Shown here: positions 22,105-33,100 of the stretch, one piece after another
Numbering within the stretch: the first letter of the stretch is position 1
Layout of the letters: each line of letters opens with the position of its first letter
Source of the DNA: Triglochin maritima
Lineage: Eukaryota; Streptophyta; Magnoliopsida; Alismatales; Juncaginaceae
DNA: 64,000 bases
NCBI GenBank assembly: GCA_963682175.1
Contig: OY821781.1
Span: forward strand, 40,933,254 to 40,997,253
Direction: 5' to 3'
Position numbers and translations under genes: made by a program
The notes under the pieces: generated by a model
Told to the model about the DNA's origin: nothing
Seen by the model: the letters and a program-made list of their open reading frames with translations, nothing else
Databases searched by the model: none

Positions 22105-24759
22105 ATGTCTCGGAGGCCAGGGAAGCAGCCAGCAGTTCCCCCGGTGTACCCGTATGAGGTAACATTACGTTATTTATTTGTTTTGTAAAAAAAAAAAAAA
22201 AGTCGTCGGCGTCCGAGGGAGACGCCCCCCGCATGGGTCGGGCGTCCGAGGAAGCCGCTCCCCCTATGGGGGGAGCGGCTTCCTCGGACGCCCGACCCAT
22301 GCGGGGGGCGTCTCCCTCGGACGCCGACCCGAAGCGGGAGACGTCTGCGGAAGACGTCTCCCCGTAGGAGGAGGCGTCTCCGACAGACGCCTCCACCTTG
22401 CGAGAGGCGTCTGTCGCAGACGCCTCCTCCTTTTTTGTTTTTTTAATTAATAAATATCATAATTACTTTAATAAATAGTGATAAATCAAAAAAATTAATT
22501 TAACAAATTCTTATTAAGTTTAACATTTGTGATATTTAGTTTTAACAAATTTTGATTTAGTTTAACAATTGTTTTAATTTAGTTTAACAAATTTTGATTT
22601 AGTTTAACAATTTTGATAATTAAGTTTAACAAATTTTGATTTAGTTTAACAATTTTGATAAATATGATAATTTAGTTTAACAAATTTAACAAATTTGTAT
22701 TTAAAATTTCAATAAATAGTCATCGGGTCACAGTGGAGGGAGAGGCAAGTCGATACCATTACACGCCTTCCGTTCTTTAGAGGATGATTCAGCACCGCGT
22801 CATCCACGTAGACGGGGGATATCTGCTTCGGTCAGGAGGGAGAGGGAGGCATTACGTCGTCGTGAGGAGGAGGAGGATTCCTTCGATGATGAGCATGTGG
22901 ATAGTTTCGACGACGAGAGCGACGATGATGGCCCGTATGATGTGCGGCCGGAGGTGGAGAGGCAGGGGGATTATAGCGGAGGACGTGGTCGAGCGGGTAC
23001 TTCTACTTCCGCCGGATGGATGGTGCGGAAGGGTAGGGGTGGGAGGTTTACGACCGGGGATTCGAGCTCGTGCACTGTTGATCCCCGCGCTCAGAAGAAG
23101 AAGAGGGTCCAGGACGATTCTTGGATCGTGAGCAGTATGACGCCTGGTGGTCCTTTAGATGGGAGCGTCATTCCTAGTTTCTGGGGTCACATTGCTAGAC
23201 GGATCTGGGACGGAGAGGATCGGAAGGTTCTGAAGTGCCAGAATCGGCACAGAGCCTGTACAGCACTACAGGGTTGGCGGTCTACACTGAGTGCTGATAT
23301 CAGAGAGGAGATTAGTGCCACGCATTTGGGGCACTTACCGTACAACATGTTCCCTTATCTCGACATGCCTTTGATTTCGGCGTTTGTGGAGCGGTGGCAG
23401 CCTGACACCAACACTTTCCACATGCCTTTCGGAGAGATGACGATCATGCTTCACGATGTTTTCCAGATCCTGCGCATTCCTGTGGATGGTCGTCTGGTTA
23501 GTGCTCAGGGGTCGACGTCTGAGCTGAGGTGTTATGTGGCAGAGTTGCTTGGTGTCACACCTGATGGTCTGGCGAGAGATACAGCTTTATGGAGTGGTGG
23601 TGGTGTCGGCATCGACTCCCTTGAGGACCTATGCAGACGGGCACGACCTCCGCGGGCCGATGATACACAGTTGACGGCGTACCTATTCTTGATGCTCGGA
23701 GCCGTCTTGTTTGTCGACAAGAGTGGTTGTCGGATCAGACCACGCGATCTACTGGAGGCTAGGGACCCGGAGACCGTTCGTGAGTACTCGTGGGGGTCAG
23801 CGACGTTGGCATACCTGTACCGGCAGCTTGGGATAGCTAGCCGTGCGGATTGTTCTGGGATTGCAGGTTGTCTTACGCTGCTGCAGGCGTGGATATACGA
23901 GTACTTTCCTGCATTCCGCCCGCATCGTGAGCGGAAGATTATCGACGAGGGTCATCCACGTTCGGGTATGTGGGTTGTCCGGAGCGAGGACAAGAGCGAT
24001 GGACGATTGCGTTCCATCCGCGCACGGCTAGATCAGATGACTGCATCAGAGGTATCAAACTTTACACCATTTATTTAATTTTAAGATGTATTATTATTAA
24101 TGTGTTAAACTTTAGGTGGAGTGGTTACCCTATGGTCCTGACCCAGCAGCGGATGTCCCGAGGACTTTATTGATGGGTCTTATTCGTTATCGGGATATCA
24201 TAGAGCCTTATATGCCCGATCGGGTCTTGCGTCAGTTAGGATATGTTCAGGTGATCCCGGTTGACATTCCGACACCAGAGCATGCGGTGCGGTCTGCAAC
24301 AGCAGCGACGTACGACGTCAGGTTCCCCGCTTCTACAGCGGAATCGACTTGGCGGACATTTCCGAGATCATGCCGATTGTTCCTTGGCGACTTCAGACGT
24401 AGTCGCGACCCCTCCGAGTGTGATGCACGTTATCTTGATTGGTTCGGTAGTTACTCACATCCTATCATCGTCCGTGGTGCCTCCCGGAGAGCAGATCGAC
24501 CACCAGATAGGACGTGTGGCGATCTGGTAATTTTTTCATTTTATCTAAATTTATTTGTACCGTATAATTTGTTAATGTACGCTAATGTTATTGTTATGTG
24601 CAGTGGATGGGTAAGATGATACGGGCTGTAGACCCAATCTTGCAGATGAGGGATGAGCTGCCAGACGATGCCAGAGCTGCATGTGGAGATTTGGATGAGA
24701 TCATACAGTCGTGGCATACTCAGTTAGGCATATCCGACCATGATTCGGATGATGAGTAG
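22105..24759 (+). CDS. MULE-2 plant mobile domain protein (MAIN-like)
   Basis: Exons 22105-22158, 22720-24051, 24116-24526 and 24604-24759 all have lengths divisible by three and give 650 residues. The N-terminal third is low-complexity, with Arg- and acidic-rich tracts (REALRRREEEED, DDESDDDG). The plant mobile domain follows from about residue 150 (LPYNMFPYLDMPLISAFVERW, MPFGEMTIMLHDVFQILRIPV, YLFLMLGAVLF, GSATLAYLYRQL). The family occurs both in transposons and in domesticated MAIN/MAIL1-type plant genes. Its biochemical role is not settled. The C-terminus is acidic (DHDSDDE). The acceptor at 22719 was chosen because it keeps phase with exon 1, whereas the CAG at 22731-22733 would not. Exon 1 is 18 codons, as in the MULE-1 protease gene. 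Confidence 0.85.
22205..22328. repeat. Perfect 60-bp hairpin with a 4-nt loop in intron 1
   Basis: Left arm 22205-22264, loop TATG 22265-22268, right arm 22269-22328. The arms are fully complementary and about 75 percent GC. Further short palindromes follow to about 22432 (GACGTC...GACGTC and GGCGTCT...AGACGCC pairs). As DNA it could extrude a cruciform. In the pre-mRNA it would form a long duplex. Confidence 0.95.
22442..22719. repeat. AT-rich TTTAGTTTAACAAATTTTGA tandem repeats in the same intron
   Basis: Irregular units with the core TTAGTTTAACAA between the GC-rich hairpin and exon 2 of the mobile domain gene. Confidence 0.75.
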
Positions 24760-25142
24760 GTTGATCTGTTGTACCGTACTCTTAGTATTTGCATTTATAT
24801 TTGTTTATCTGTTGTACGCTTAGTATTTGTGTTTCCTTATCTGTTGTACGCTTAGTATTTGCATTTATATTTGTTTATCTGTTGTACGCTTATTATTTGT
24901 ATTTGTGTTTGTTTTTGCTAACATGTCGTACGCTTATTGTTTGTATTTGTGTTTTGCTTATCTGTTGTACCCTTATTATTTGTATTTGTGTTTGATAACC
25001 TGTCGTACTATTATATATAATGCAAATAAAGCAAACATATCAAAACATATTACATAATAAAGCAACACTATATAATGTACAAACATATCAAAACATATTA
25101 CATAATTATACAAACATATCAAAACATATTACATAATTGTTG
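24760..25142. repeat. Tandem TCTGTTGTACGCTTATTATTTGTATTTG-like units between the MULE-2 genes
   Basis: 24770-25010 holds about six imperfect units of 35-45 bp with the core TGTTGTACGCTTA. 25030-25135 holds AAACATATCAAAACATATTA repeats. This is the 3'-3' spacer, matching in position the satellite of MULE-1. Confidence 0.75.
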
Positions 25143-28100
25143 TCAATATGCTATCCTATTTTGGTACTCCAGCTCCCATCCAATAACACTCTCATCTCGT
25201 ATTTGATACCACAGAGTCGCTATAGGAGGTACGGGGAATCCCTCATTCAATTCCAAACGAATGTAATGAGCGTAACTCCCTAAATGAGCAATAATCAACT
25301 CTCTGCACGGTCTCGTCACGGTAGGCGGACTCTCCCAAGGTAGAACTGTAAGACATGGGTACAACGAACCATCATTTCCGAGAGAGAAGAACATAACTGC
25401 ACACTTGTAAAAATTTGCAATGGGAAACAAGTCCGTCCACGTCTCCATATAGTGATTCTCGCCACAAGGTCCCCCGCCCCAATTAATCCGGTGACGAGCC
25501 TCCGCCACACCGTCGTAGTATACGTGCTCATAAAAAGATGGGTTCGCAGCTATCTCATTTGAAATCGAACGACGGGCGAGTTGCCAATTGTCTTCACCAC
25601 CGTGGAAAACATCGGCGACACATCGAAATCCACAGTTTCCATCAGCACGTACATCATTCCACTGGTGTAGGAATGGCATAATGATTCCTGGAATTCTATC
25701 TCCATATGGGAAGTCGTCTACGTCAGCCCGCCCAGTCACTACAATATGAACAAAAAATACAGTTAGATATAATAACAAAAGATACATATTTACTGAAATA
25801 AATAACAAAATTATAATAATAATAAATATAAGGATGGTATACCTGATCCTCCTCTCACAGACGAAGAACCAGAAGATCGACCACGACCTTTGCTTCCACT
25901 ACCGGAAGAACGACCACGAGCTCTACTCCCACTACCTGAAGATCGACCACTACCTCGCTCTGCATACTCAAACGCACTAGGGTCCCGTCGTGTCGACTTT
26001 CCCCTTGGTCGACCTCGTAGCTTTGTTTTTACTGCAGGTTCTTTCAAATTCGAATGTTCGGGGTGTAGCTGCTCGAATAAAGCCCGAGAGGCAGATCGAA
26101 TTACGGTAGGGTCACTTCCTGCAATCTCATCAACCAGACTGCGAAAATGTTCGGCGTCTTGAGCTGCCTGAGACACAAACTCTGCGTTCCCGGCTCCTTC
26201 CCCAATGACAAGTGTCCTCCAGAATGAATGAATCTGCTCTAAGTAAATTCCGTTTTCTGATTCAAGACATCCACGGATAGTACATGCGCAAGGTATCCCA
26301 TGAGAAGTCAGAAAAGCGCACTCGCAACGATATTCAACTTCATCATCTAACTGTTGCATTCTCTTCACCTCCTGACTCAGCAACTGCAAACAGTGATGCG
26401 AAACTCTACCATTTATGTGACGATATAGAGCATGTCCGAAATTAGTCAAATTTCGCCGTCTCGAGTCTTCAAGAAAGTTTCGAATATTCGTCAGCTGCAT
26501 TTCAGTAGCCGCGTTGACGCGCTCGAAAAGAGTGTCCAGAGCTGCAGTCGATGTAGAAATCCACTCTTTTAGAGCCGAATGAGCACTTTCGACCCTACAA
26601 TTCGTGGTGTTCCCAAAATGAAGGACTTTGTTCGTCCAATTCAGCACAAACTTTTCTTTATGCACCAACCACGTGGTGTCCAGATACTCCGTGATAGCCG
26701 GCCACGATCTATACAAATCTTTCAGAGCATACACAGCTCTATCATACTCGGCTTCTGAAGTAGAAAGCATGATCTTCCTCCATCTTCCACGCCTCAAAGT
26801 CTCTGCCATCTCCTTATTCTTGCCGAATACGTGGTATGCGTAATTCAATACGTCTTTGTTGATGTGCCATGTGCAGAGTAAATGAGCAGAGTCAGGAAAA
26901 ACCTCTCTCACTGGTCGCATAAGGCCTAACTCCCGGTCTGTTATTATTGCAGTCGGGCTGACAGTCCCCAATAACAGATCTCTCAACTTCTCCATCACCC
27001 ACAAATAACTGGAGTAAGATTCATCCATCAAAATCGCATATCCAATAAGGAAATTCATGTTTGCTGGTGTGACCCCAATCATTTCGAACAAAGGCATCTT
27101 ATACTTGTTCGTCTTGTAAGTCGAATCCATGCAGATAACGAAAGGATATGTCCGCAACAACTGGACTGACGTCGGATGTGCCAAAAAAGCGTGAGTTACG
27201 ACATCAGTTTCTGGATCCGCCATAATCCAATGTAAGTACTCACACTGCACTGCTTGGTAGAGAAACTGCTGGACGGGATTCCGATCTTCAGATTTTGTCC
27301 TCCTCATGTAATCTCTGAAATTATAAATATGCCTTTGATTTGGATTGTCCTCCGGGAATTTTTCTTTTACTGCCTTCAAGATGTTCCGTGGTTTTGCTTG
27401 CGCCTCTGTCATATCACGAACAATCTTCTTCGCCCCAGAACTTAGACCACTAATTTGACGATGACCCTCTGGATAAACTGCCAGTCTGTGGTTGTGATGT
27501 CCGTGAGCACTATTATAAACCACAACCCATCCATCACGATCTCGTCGCTCCACCACTTTTATTAAGAAACGGCAACCGCAACCCTTTCTTTTGGTGTTTC
27601 TTCGAAGTGCAGTATCCATATCCCGAGACTCCATTTGATTTCGCCGGTCGCATCTCAAATAACAATCCATCCGACTATCTGATCTTGTTTTGTACGACGA
27701 CACGATAAAAAAAAACCCAGCTCCGATAGCTACTTGTTTGGCCCATTTACATGCTTCATCGATTGTTTCAAAGATTTGTGTAGTTTGAAATAACTCACTG
27801 TAATCCACTCCATCACCACCGAAATCTGGAACCTACAAAAATAAAATCGAAATTAAAAAAATTAAAAAATAAAATTGAAATTAAAAAATTTAAAAAATAA
27901 AGTCGACATTAAAAAAACAAAATCAAAAAAAAAAAACAGGCGTCTGTATTAGACGCTGGCCCCATGGCTAGGGCGTCTGTGTTAAACGCCTTCCCCAACG
28001 GTAAGGCGTCTGCGTAGGACGCCTTGCCGTAGGGAAGGGCGTCTAATACAGACGCCTTACCCATGGGGAGGACGTCTACATAAGACGCCTCTCCCATTGT

Positions 28101-28249
28101 GTAGGCGTCTGCGTTAGACGCCTCGGCCATGGGGAGGGCGTCCTACGCAGACGCCCTCACCATGGGGGAGGCGTCTAATGCAGACGCTCGGCCCAAAAAT
28201 TTCCCCGCGCCAGGCTTACCTCACCCGATGCATCACCCTCGCCAGACAT
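25143..28249 (-). CDS. MULE-2 transposase (FAR1/MULE/SWIM) fused to an OTU-type cysteine protease
   Basis: Minus-strand exons 28249-28220, 27832-25843 and 25738-25143 join in frame to 871 residues. A FAR1-like zinc-binding region comes first (KGCGCRFLIKVV, GHHNH). The MULE core follows, with CMDSTYKTNKY, IITDRELGL, the CTWHINK segment and a Glu in CRVESAHS as the likely third acidic residue. A SWIM-like finger (CECAFLTSHGIPCACT) has Cys where the usual last ligand is His. A GRSSGSGS-rich linker leads to an OTU domain with DGNC (Asp706, Cys709) and a His in AHYIRL (His831). OTU proteins cleave ubiquitin-like tags. That activity is inferred, not shown. Intron 1 (27833-28219) contains the GACGCC repeats. 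No stop or frameshift was seen, so this copy may be autonomous. Confidence 0.88.
27938..28196. repeat. GGCGTCT/AGACGCC inverted-repeat cluster in intron 1 of the MULE-2 transposase
   Basis: About 14 GACGC words spaced 15-30 bp apart, most as short palindromes. Longer inverse pairs exist: the word at 27938-27955 against 28037-28054, and GGCGTCTGCGTAGGACGCC (about 28005) against GGCGTCCTACGCAGACGCC (about 28138). CCATGG words separate many units. Confidence 0.9.
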
Positions 28250-28341
28250 TTTCGTGGTGTTTTTACTGATAAATTATGAATATACAAGACCATAGGCCTT
28301 ATTTATAGACACGGGACGATTTGGGTATTAAATATATTGTT

Positions 28342-28405
28342 AAGGGCAATTTGGTAATTTCAAGGGGCGATTTAAGTAGTTTTGGGGCGACGTTTAGTAG
28401 TTCCC
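28342..28405 (-). repeat. MULE-2 right terminal inverted repeat
   Basis: Inverse of 21958-22021. It starts with GGGAACTACTAAAC when read inward. Confidence 0.88.
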
Positions 28406-28413
28406 TAAAAATC
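28406..28413. repeat. Right 8-bp target-site duplication of MULE-2
   Basis: TAAAAATC, same as 21950-21957. A ninth base does not match. Confidence 0.75.
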
Positions 28414-30081
28414 TTAAAGGAAGAAAGGTAAAGAGTATCTAGTGAATTATGTTAGAAAGACAGTGCATGTAAGAAAAAGTAATTCCGACAAACAACTACC
28501 ATCAAAATCTACCGAATAGGCTTGTGGACCCAAACAGAAAAAGTGATCTTGAGGTGAGATATTAATTGATCTTGGACATTGAATGCAAGTATAATGATGG
28601 GTGTTGTAGATGATGTGGATTAGGATGGGATATGTTTCCCTGTCAAAGAAGGAAAAAATGCAACAAATTTGACCACTTTCAAATTGTAATGTTCTAGGTA
28701 CATATTCTGTCACCACCTTTTACTATTGATATTTATTTATCCATACAAGCAATTGAAAATTGTAATGTTCTGGATACATGTTCTGTCACCACTCTTGGAT
28801 CACTTTGAATAAGACTGAATGTTGATCCAGAATAACTTTTCTCCAGAAATAAGACGGAGTTATTTGGATGGGAATAAGGTTGAGAGTTATTTGGATGTAA
28901 ATAAGACTTCTATATCAACAGGAGTAACTTTGAAGTAAATTCTCATACTTTGATTAAATAAAAATTTATACAGGTATATTCTGGAACCAACGGGATAATA
29001 TCGTCACAAAAATTCAACAAGTTGAGAAGCTACTACTTCTGGTTCTAAAACTAATACAAACACACTCTTTGTCTACGAGATAAAGAGAAATTATCACTCA
29101 AGGAAGAAGCTTGTGGAAAATTATTTTTTGACAAAAACACGATGACAATCATTAAAGTTCAAAAAGATAAAAAATGTTACAAAAACGAAAGTACATGAGA
29201 ATGATTGTTGTGTTTTAAAATTCAGGACAACTTAGTGAAATTAGATTATAGTTCAGAAGACAAACGGTAATTAACTCATTCTTGTTATGTTTATATCATC
29301 TCATTATATCCTTATTACAAGTTCATCCATGTTTTCTTAAATTTTACACATTTATATTCTTCAAAATGCTTGACTTTCCTTGTAACTCTTTTCTATAATA
29401 TTGAATTAACAACCTTGTTGAGTATTCAAGCAATAGAGAAAATCAAAATGTATTTCTTCAAAATTTATCCAAGATAGCAATTAATGAAGAAATCCTACGT
29501 AAACAACTCTTCAATTTTCATTGAAACAAACAAATTTTTGGAGAAGTCAAGTGATCATCATAGTAGTTAATCTTGTTGGGAAGCTCCACATAAGATGTTG
29601 TGTTACGACACCATTACCACATGAAACCATGTGGAATCTACTTTTCTATCTCTTGAACTCTTCGTAATAATTTTTAAAAAAAAAATACTTGCATGCTTCT
29701 GCACAAAACATCAACTTGACAATTATTAAACTGAAAAATTGTCATCATAATTAATTAATTAATAGTTCGGAGGTCCGACCATCATCCTCCAGTCCAGTCC
29801 AGTCCAGTCCAGTCCACTACTACTGTTCTTAACTCTTCTAATATTATAATTTGACACGTGGTGGGCCCAAAATCGAAATAATCGAATGCTGGGGTCCACT
29901 TCCAATTATTAAACTCGGTAATGGGCCCATAATTAAACTCGGTCATTTTGCAGATCCATATCAAATTCTAAGGGTAAATTGCACTCCACCTTTGTACTAA
30001 TTTGTACAATGCTTTGTACAATCCATACAGAGACACGAGTAGAAGAAGAAGAAGAAGACGAAAGCTTTTGGTCTCTTCTCC
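28414..30081. other. Intergenic DNA upstream of the hydrolase gene
   Basis: No gene seen. It holds a direct repeat of about 36 bp (around 28682 and 28754, with ATTGTAATGTTCT and ATTCTGTCACCAC-type words) and a (CCAGT)5 microsatellite at about 29790-29815. The promoter of the downstream gene should lie in the last few hundred bases. Confidence 0.5.
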
Positions 30082-30108
30082 AAACCCTAACCCTAACCCT
30101 AACCCTAA
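30082..30108 (+). promoter_or_regulatory. Telomere-type (CCCTAA)4 box touching the start codon
   Basis: AAACCCTAACCCTAA and two more units end on the A of the hydrolase ATG. Teloboxes (AAACCCTAA) occur in the 5' regions of many plant growth- and translation-linked genes, where they bind Myb-type telobox factors and can recruit Polycomb. Four units inside the leader is more than the usual one. A (GAA)n run at about 30045-30060 precedes it. Confidence 0.7.
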
Positions 30109-33100
30109 TGGCGGGACCGAAAGGGAAGGCATCGGAAAATCTCCGTCGGGCGGCGAAGACGCTCTTCTTCATGCTAACTATGCTCTTCTCCCTCCTCTTT
30201 CTCTCCCTCCCCGTCCTATTCGCCGCCGCTGACGCCACCGTCGCTGTGTCCATCACGACCATGCTCTCCGGAGGGTTCAGGAGGGCCGTTCTTGATGTTA
30301 ACGTCGTCGCCGTCGGGAGATCAATCGTCGTTGCTTGTGAGTGTGTTTTTTGGGGGGAAGATTGTTTCTTTTTTGGGGAAAGAACGGTTTTTTAAGCTGA
30401 ATTTGTGCTTTGGGGGTTAGTTTGTAGATTTTACGGAAAAAATGGCGTTTCTTTTTTCTTTTGTTAAAAGAGTATCCTTTTATTGGGAAAATGTGTTTTG
30501 GGGGTTAATTTGTGCATTTTTGCAGCCGTTTTAGTATAAAGAAGTTTTTTTTGGTGGAAAAAAGGTCTAATTTGTGGTGATTTTTACTTTTTTTTATCCA
30601 AGAAGTAATCTTTTTGACGGAATAATGCTTTTGGGTTTATTTGTGCATTGTTAATGTAGATTTTGTAGAATTAGAACTTGAAATGGATGTTCTTATACTG
30701 TTATTTTGGAATTTTAAATTTGTTTCGGTGGAGATAACTGTTTTAATTGTTGGGAAGATAATTGCTTCAAAAAAAGGAAAAATTAGTACTTGGAGTTAAT
30801 TTTGGTGCTTTCACACTTTGACAGTAGGATATGTTTTGGAGTTAAAAACTTTTTTAGGGAAAAACATTGCTTTTGTAGATTTATAGAATAAGATCTTAAA
30901 ATTTTGGAGTTAATATTGTTGGTGTTTTTCTTCCCTGTTCTTATTGGTTTGGCACTTGGGCAGTAGAAAATGATTTGGAAAAACATTTTTGAGTTAAATC
31001 TTGGTTTAACGGAGAAACCAAAGTAAATAGGGTGTCTTTTTTGCTCCCTCCATTTGTGTTGTTTTCACTTGTCAGTGACATGTTTTTCACTTGCTTTTTT
31101 GTTATTTTCTGTTACATTAGTTCCGAAATATGTAGCTAACAACTTAGGCGTGGGTATGTTCATTTTTTCCACTCAATAAAGTAGTTTTTATGAGTTTTTT
31201 AAATATAATTTTGGGCTGTATTTTTTGATTTAAATGTTTAATTTTGTGGTATTTCTTTAGTTGGTGAAGAAACCAAAGAAAATTGGATTCTTTTGGCCCC
31301 CTCCATTTGTGCTGTTTTGGTGTTGGATTTTTCTTGGTTTCTGGTATGAGTTTGTTGGGAACTAGGAATGGTTTGGTTATTCATCTCCTGAAACGTGAAG
31401 AGAAAATTAGGTTTAGTAACACTATTTTAGGAGGAATTTGTGTCCTCATGGATTGTTGGTGGTGAAAGAAACCAAAGGAAAATGGAAGGTCTATTTCTGT
31501 TTGTTGTTGTTAATTATCACATGTGGCATGTGACTGAGGAGCCTTTTTTTGGCTATTTCTGTCAACGGCTTTAGGTTGTTGGGCATGGTTTGCGAATCTC
31601 CTTCCTGAATTGTCCAGAAGGAAATAATAAAAATCCTTTTAACTTACTTGGAAACCCAAGTTTTTTGAAAAACCTTTTGTTTTTTGGGGTCAAGTTGTGG
31701 TCCCCCAGTGGATTCTCTATGTTAATTTATTATTTTGGTGGAGAAACCAAAGGAACTGCGTCTCTGTTAATCTATTTGTGGTGTTATATTTACATGGGAA
31801 TTTAAGAATTTACGTTTTATCTGTATGTTCTTGAAATTACAGTAAAAAAAGTCCCATTGCCTGTTCGTATCTTACATGAACATGAAAGTGCTAGTCTTTT
31901 CTATTCTTTTGAAATGTCTGATGCTAACCAAGTTTGATGTTTTTAATGAATGATTGAGAAAGAGAAGCATGGCTATGAGAAAATGATGTTTCTAAATAGC
32001 GGGGTTGCTTTTTTTAGTTAAATATTAGTATAATTTACCAAATCTAAAAAATGGACACTTGTGTATGTGTTTTGCTGTTGAATCTCCTTATTTCGTGTAT
32101 TATATATTATCCATAAAATGTGTATCTGTAACAGTGTACTGATTTAAATGATACTTTTCGGTATTCATTAGCAATGGAGCTTAACATTGTCGTCTGTGAT
32201 TGTTCACAGTTTAATCTTTCTAATGGGGGATCTTTTCTGTGCAGGTACTTATGCTTCGTATAAAGGAACTGGACTCGCCAATGCGCCGTATCTTAGGGTG
32301 ACTACCCTGTGCTGTGCTTCTTCTGTTCTGTTCTTGTTTGTCAAGGCTTGTCTTTTCAACCCCACTCTACAAATTGACAATGGAGCTCCCCCGTCGTTGG
32401 CAACCGACCATTTGCATTGCAAGATGTCACGGGGGGTGGCTTCCCTTTTCGTCTCTTCAATGGTTTTTGCTTTGGGTCATGTTATTATCGCATATAGGAC
32501 TACCAATCGGGCCAGGAGGAAGATGTTCTACAGATTAGACCCAGAAGCTGTATGTTCGAACTATCCAGTTATTGCTGGTTAACCTTTCATTTCTTGAGTT
32601 ATGTAACCATCAAATGTTTCTTGAATTTCTAGGTTTTAGGTTGCAAGAGGGTCTTGTGTGGGTTCCAGAAGGTCCCTCGATCTCCTACTCCAGGCACTGG
32701 GAGAGTTTCAAAATACAGCAGCGAAACGAGAAGGAAACTGTTGCTCCACGACAATCATGATATGGTGCCTATCAGCTTACTTGTGGATCTGGACAGTTGT
32801 TTCATTGCCTGTCACGACCTCATGGTTCATTACAAACTCACTTCTTACGATTCTTGTCCTTCCATTGTTTCTTCACCCTACGCAGAATCAAGTGGTAGTT
32901 CTAGTCCGATATCTATGTCTTCTGAAAAACTTAACTTTGACAAGTCCATGACCTCAAGTCCGAAGGCCCATATCAACCGAAGCCTTAGCAATCAATTCAC
33001 CACAACTACCCTTTACACACCACTGTTACCTGTCTCTGCTACCTCAAAAAAAAGGGTCTCCGAAGAAACTCCAACATTTTATTTAGGTGATGATTATGAT

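Larger units (their letters stand above)
21958..28405. mobile_element. MULE-2: Mutator-like element with an OTU-fused transposase, 6448 bp
   Basis: Terminal inverted repeats of 64 bp (21958-22021 and 28342-28405) match at 56 of 64 positions without gaps. They share ACTTAAATCG and GAAATTACCAAATTGCCCTT. They are flanked by an 8-bp direct repeat. The element holds two convergent genes, a plant mobile domain protein (+) and a FAR1/MULE/SWIM transposase with a C-terminal OTU domain (-). Both frames are intact. In each gene intron 1 is packed with GACGCC-type inverted repeats. The gene plan mirrors MULE-1, but the protease type and its fusion partner differ. Confidence 0.88.

Noticed and set aside
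22734..22758. Alternative exon 2 start of the mobile domain gene at the CAG at 22731-22733
   Set aside because: It leaves one extra base and breaks the frame with exon 1. The AG ending at 22719 keeps phase.
30082..30108. Telomeric repeats considered as a chromosome end or fusion point
   Set aside because: Only four units, embedded in a gene leader with unique DNA on both sides.
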